This document shows, piece after piece, positions 61,901 through 64,000 of a DNA stretch of 64,000 bases. The position numbers and the translations under genes were made by a program. This stretch comes from Prevotella sp. Lineage in GTDB: Bacteria > Bacteroidota > Bacteroidia > Bacteroidales > Bacteroidaceae. A model generated the notes under the pieces. It was not told the DNA's origin and ran no database searches. It saw only the letters and a list, made by a program, of their open reading frames with translations. The DNA lies in contig JAFSKJ010000036.1 of NCBI GenBank assembly GCA_017449025.1, forward strand, positions 1 through 64,000, in the 5' to 3' direction. The first letter of the stretch is position 1, and every line of letters starts with the position of its first letter.

Positions 61901-64000
61901 CAGTTTGTTTACACTGATGGTGCGCGTATGGGTGGTAGCAGAGGACATGACACCATTATTCACAACCTCTACCATTGTCGTCAACGTCACAGTTTGATGG
62001 GTGGTGCTGTTTTTAGGCGATGCTACGGCAGTGATGAATGCTACGCCAATACCCACGGCTGTAATATTACCGCTGGCATCAACGGTAACTACATCAGTGT
62101 TACTACTTTTGAAGGTTCCTGGTCCGTGGTAAGCATCCTTGATGTCGTCGCCCGTATCCTCGTCGGTAATCGTATATCCGGTGCGGTTGACAGTCTCAAT
62201 CGGATTCGAATCCAACAACAGCTTGGGGTATGTCAGTGTACCAGTGGCCCTGACTGGCGAAGAAACCTTTATGGAACGGATGTACGAGTTATTGCCGGAA
62301 GTGAAAATCTGCACTGTTCCCGCCGTGGTGGCTGTCAGCGAGATGACACCCTGGCGCACATCACCCGTACCGTTTCCGCCAGCATCGGTCATAGAGATGG
62401 TGGCATACCCCTTTGTAGCATACCAGTCTACTGTAACAGTCTGCCCCACAGCCACGTCAGGAACAGATATGGTGGTATTAACGCCTGCGATATAGTTAGG
62501 CGACTCACCGTGAGGAGCAATCTCAAGACGATTGTTTGTGTTGTCAGTAGAGAAGAGCAGTCCCTTGGTCTCGGGCAATGGTGTGGTGCCATCAATGGTC
62601 AGCGCTTCGTTGTCGAGCTTCTTGGAGAGCTGGTAGTGATATGTGCCATCGCCATTATGGTGAGCGTAGTTGGTGCGTCCACCCCAAGGAGAGCTGAGGT
62701 CACTGCCACTGGTGGTCCAAAGATCATTGTCATTGAATATCCACGTGGTCTTAGCCAGCTGAATAGTGTAGTTAACAATTTCTGCAGGGTAGTTATTCCA
62801 TGCTACGGTGCTTGCCGCTACGGTAATGGTAAGTGGGAACGTTTCGTTAAGGAGTTCACTCTTCTTGAACGTCACCTTTCCGGTGGCAGAGTTAATTGTG
62901 GCGTAACTGCTGCCGGAAACAATGGAGTAAGTAACAGGCAAGCCCAAGCCGGATATAGCCTCGTTGGTGTAACTGCCCTCGCTCATGTCTACAATGATCG
63001 TCGGACCGGGGTTCTTGAATTTCAATGTGCCTTTAGATAATGGCACAAAGCGGTAAGAGTGTAGAAGTGGTGTATTGTTCGGGTTCGTATTATATAAATA
63101 ATAGGTGGAGCCTGCCACTACGTCGAAATCCTTCGTAGTGCCAGTGCTGACAACAACGCCATCCTTTACCCAGTTGGCAGCCTTGAAATGCCCTTCAAAG
63201 TAAATGTGTCCATCCTCCGTCGGTTCAAATTTATAGAATGTTCCACCCCAATTCCCTTCGGAAGGTATCACATTATTATCACCACGGTTCGGGTGTGAGA
63301 AGCCGTTTGCGTCTATTACTTTCAAGGTCTTGTACGTAACATTATCCTCCGTAGTGTTCACCACTATTGCCGTGGGACCTCCGTTGATGGTCATAGTGAC
63401 ACCATCTACTTCTGTGAATGAACGTTGGGTAATAATACCCGTCTGGTCAAACGAGTATTTATTGTTTGATGCTGTGTAAGTACCACTGACTGTTGAGCCG
63501 CTCACATGCAGCGTGTAGCTATAGCTATTGCCACCAAAAGTAGCAGCAGTCACCGTACCGTCACCAGTATTCTTGAGACGTGGAGGATAGGTCAGGTCAT
63601 AGGTGCCCAGTGCCGTTCCGCTGTAACTATAAGTCACCGTCTCGTTGTTAGGATTATACAGTGTCGGCATTCCCGATGTAATCTTGTTGTCATAGTTAAC
63701 GTCAGTCAGCGCCACTGTGTGCTCGGTTGCCGACCAGCCAATATGATAAATCTGAATATTATCGACTTGCACCGTGCCGTAATATCCTTTTCCCACTGTT
63801 GCGATGATAGCCTTTGCTTTAAGGCTGGAGTTGTCACCTACGGAAATAGTCCCGCTTGTAGAGAGTGCTCCTGTTATAGTGTAGCCAATCTGTTTGTTAG
63901 GAATGTTAACATCCAGTTTTACATGGAACCATGTGTCATTGGCTATTGAATATTCCGTTGTACCACCGTTTAAGTAATAAAAAGTAGAATTATTTCCTTC
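55964..64000 (-). CDS. Giant exported surface protein, 5' end beyond the window
   Basis: At least 2678 aa. The frame is open from the stop at 55964 to the right edge; a GTG near 63796 is not a true start, since coding continues in the last 204 bases (reading upstream: VNIPNKQIGYTITGAL, EYSIANDTWFHVKL). The protein is mostly beta-sandwich material, with several bacterial Ig-like segments (VTVDASGNITAVGIGVAFIT, IATIGRDGTNGLLI, TITVTATSGNATTSCEVTVG). It ends DWYSIDGQKLQKRPTRNGLY then IYNGRKVVVK, a tail of the type likely to direct type IX secretion. Repetitive, non-enzymatic, adhesin-like. The far N-terminal part here is more A+T-rich than the rest. Confidence 0.85.
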   Translation of the reverse strand, partial: EGNNSTFYYLNGGTTEYSIANDTWFHVKLDVNIPNKQIGYTITGALSTSGTISVGDNSSLKAKAIIATVGKGYYGTVQVDNIQIYHIGWSATEHTVALTDVNYDNKITSGMPTLYNPNNETVTYSYSGTALGTYDLTYPPRLKNTGDGTVTAATFGGNSYSYTLHVSGSTVSGTYTASNNKYSFDQTGIITQRSFTEVDGVTMTINGGPTAIVVNTTEDNVTYKTLKVIDANGFSHPNRGDNNVIPSEGNWGGTFYKFEPTEDGHIYFEGHFKAANWVKDGVVVSTGTTKDFDVVAGSTYYLYNTNPNNTPLLHSYRFVPLSKGTLKFKNPGPTIIVDMSEGSYTNEAISGLGLPVTYSIVSGSSYATINSATGKVTFKKSELLNETFPLTITVAASTVAWNNYPAEIVNYTIQLAKTTWIFNDNDLWTTSGSDLSSPWGGRTNYAHHNGDGTYHYQLSKKLDNEALTIDGTTPLPETKGLLFSTDNTNNRLEIAPHGESPNYIAGVNTTISVPDVAVGQTVTVDWYATKGYATISMTDAGGNGTGDVRQGVISLTATTAGTVQIFTSGNNSYIRSIKVSSPVRATGTLTYPKLLLDSNPIETVNRTGYTITDEDTGDDIKDAYHGPGTFKSSNTDVVTVDASGNITAVGIGVAFITAVASPKNSTTHQTVTLTTMVEVVNNGVMSSATTHTRTISVNKLLYDVGENGKNANSGLDRIVPGFTLKFGGGDGAKCNNAERLTLRKKDNNEGSMTLTRREVEGKGAWIIKVKLTVTNLQNNPQVTYICLGEEKTVDVTDGVLELGGIYSPSTTFTATQGSFDITDIKIYYGSDESTIDNCLDETKVAPTFNFPANKQHFMRVPGDGRAFQNDTPTSSDPKNFRAETFTYSSNNTNIATIGRDGTNGLLINSGEATITATFAETDYFAESTATYTVSNTLLPGESYNDVAMSNGQFIHVTAEATAANTTLTMENAANNITFGTERERNNTYVTSDASVNLKNETSESITIYSIDIVTSNIVAWVYYEGQEENFTRQIQFAGFETGNVEGFKVMDMGDMNNIIDLTDAYDWKAGTTFAIQDMENGVLVDGDGHTQWNGDGSFSTGAYGDNEHAKQIRRTLTKNSGMAAGYPDEIKAVSNVTIMQFDADHPVVWDFQNQLDNTGVSGEMGSQWTYTNPGTGREKFYGAAFMDGYMPILKSEEPATDPSQWVKDNNVGVLVKGEMRYYAGTSGLRLNLTMANAHIKFPVKEGMEVKITVATSSADVTNTISNAKSVTLPNEVTTTLYVQREGVNSPINAYYLAASDGCMILDAGDKVGVYIKSITLQVPELHFTEEVVTELTGTGGSIVNYKPYNAVEEHTLNYWVKDGHNHDLNDGWLSPGDVATITDDSSTEPGHSGDVSLTGTEGWVTIYVEDPFATGVQPRKGEYKLYAVNFRFANDSYSITLDGSTGEAYFTERPIGYDKVKTPIEYTMTLGAGNPRGRIIQYTNENPALTTYTMTAYSTGTITVTATSGNATTSCEVTVGGLSFQYVAPALSENDLKSSNNTFTNPWPTGWSDSDDYTFEVSRSAYDDAVSCNEPEKENGLKLTGLRGHGAIRVVATNNTKNQTARFVLTLSYPASSRKKWAFFRAKDHNDDWGLEIGTIGTYVSYNDVGTSATGIAKSVYGYNGKNGTDTWTTQSTWTEIFRKGAELPRWGNDRSMKGDNAFYVQETAGLQIETGNKGFYVDQPARVPTETPYNHIGLHNNASITIPKLKEGDYISLNLSRVIPNNGAIMKGHNVTDLRGKDVTEEFTITRSQTEYPDPTDKTKMATNDDGSRFIPGYYTFIAHDLREADDPDKIANPGEFDVTFELVDEGYLDVLSVEIYDGGFYKHTMTEIKLKDQSELAPNLMLKEEDETQEVHLEFCHPLWSTSTGPAEYVFKGEQENITETYTQTEARYWVDETKTQKLKDDRKNLDMALSHVKWFSAGGVEYEDGLITVNSGYGKVVLRMNNYTVEGRYLIGYTPDYVLNVGVIPHQDYPHTWNFTNISGGEVKGEEKNVYNSIKADGSNWIHLAGADQVYELNTDYRGASLYVPGGELVSTDRILGQRGETPSDYPARGYDELNGLGVAGKVMFPLSPVEATTTPARQQAPSRKRAPEDHILLSYYVESKDIAVRQDLDAGNGKINFGSSSDKFEASSVSSTGYAYKCDGGDSKYVLLKPSRALRPGDVISIKAYSPNENSGLAFWTEATNTTGTKNITSLHLTQKNVEETLEYTVTSGDGIDGLTYLYVYNSGTTSYFVGVTITESYKPDDMGYNLYAVTETTLTIPDLNADGKQDWIYISADQKPTSVTNATEVYEDSDTDGPDANPLPDASNTANKVWKYKATAPGSAYATFPVGSNIYQIGVTHILKEIHPVGGTGWATESRDHSIDHTLTGYFTQNDVDAFKVSYDSYDMETATVALTPVEESKGVPANTGMVLRELDAANLPKANSGNMVPLFYPAVSTPLVDGMEFSTTGNMMYPNVTEARHYMEETGDNTKFILTNVHWRYSVESSWSKSDGNYIENRDGEWKSHGAHTDDVEAAGFYRLHIQGNASDDTMPANTAYLLVPSDKLPVALWNTVSASGSRVYDNSLGIREIGDVTNGIDDLRLDPTADADGTDLDAGDWYSIDGQKLQKRPTRNGLYIYNGRKVVVKQNDGLH

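Noticed and set aside
60566..63040. Open frame of 824 codons on the + strand, opposite the giant gene
   Set aside because: Product lacks domains, is an antisense shadow of a continuous Ig-like-rich coding frame, and has no promoter or start context.
1..64000. tRNA, rRNA, integrase, transposase or prophage genes
   Set aside because: None recognised on either strand; the repeats seen are short and carry no transposase.

Overview
The window looks like chromosomal DNA of a Bacteroidales bacterium, most likely Prevotellaceae. Supporting signs are Bacteroidetes-type promoters (TTG, about 20 bases, then TAnnTTTG) in front of many genes, A-rich spacers instead of clear Shine-Dalgarno sites, a Rho factor with a long disordered insertion, a DAHP synthase-chorismate mutase fusion, short C-terminal tails like those of Prevotella secreted proteins, PL11 rhamnogalacturonan lyases, and a TonB-dependent receptor with DUF4876-type and DUF6850-type partners. 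No rRNA, tRNA, CRISPR array, integrase or transposase was seen.

Layout. 1-323: palindrome-rich spacer with a terminator. 324-1499 (-): secreted protein with a duplicated domain. 1784-3799: rho. 3877-8375: aromatic amino acid operon (prephenate dehydratase, aminotransferase, DAHP synthase-chorismate mutase, prephenate dehydrogenase), preceded by a Tyr/Phe-rich leader peptide and three mutually exclusive RNA pairings. 8433-14426: coiled-coil membrane protein plus a TolC/HlyD/ABC-2 export operon without an ATPase gene. 14378-16396 (-): GHMP sugar kinase fused to a nucleotidyltransferase, divergent from an ECF sigma factor (16585-17193). 17202-18008 (-): ribulose-phosphate epimerase behind an unannotated 46-codon gene. 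18157-23718 (-): gyrA, two related TPR proteins and cytidine deaminase, closely spaced. 23722-24228: gyrA promoter and inverted repeats. 24229-33880: three PL11-family proteins, one fused to autotransporter-type beta-helix repeats. 33901-36735 (-): MG2-type exported protein. 36830-45457: surface polysaccharide cluster in two divergent blocks (glycosyltransferases, flippase, methyltransferase), then a NudC-type Nudix hydrolase. 46363-54811: seven closely spaced + strand genes (heavy-metal-associated protein, TonB receptor, DUF4876-type lipoprotein, beta-barrel, DUF6359-type protein, FMN-binding protein, rpiB). 54902-64000 (-): luxS, a TlpA-like lipoprotein and a giant surface protein that continues beyond the right edge.

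How the parts fit together. The aromatic operon holds the entry step of the shikimate route and both branches to Phe and Tyr, so a leader that senses both amino acids suits its content. The lyases would cut the rhamnogalacturonan backbone of pectin, but no SusC/SusD pair is visible here. The 46-55 kb gene set resembles an envelope metal or redox system: cysteine pairs for metal, an outer-membrane receptor, surface lipoproteins and a likely covalently flavinylated protein. All motif and hairpin assignments were read by eye; no database search or folding program was run.
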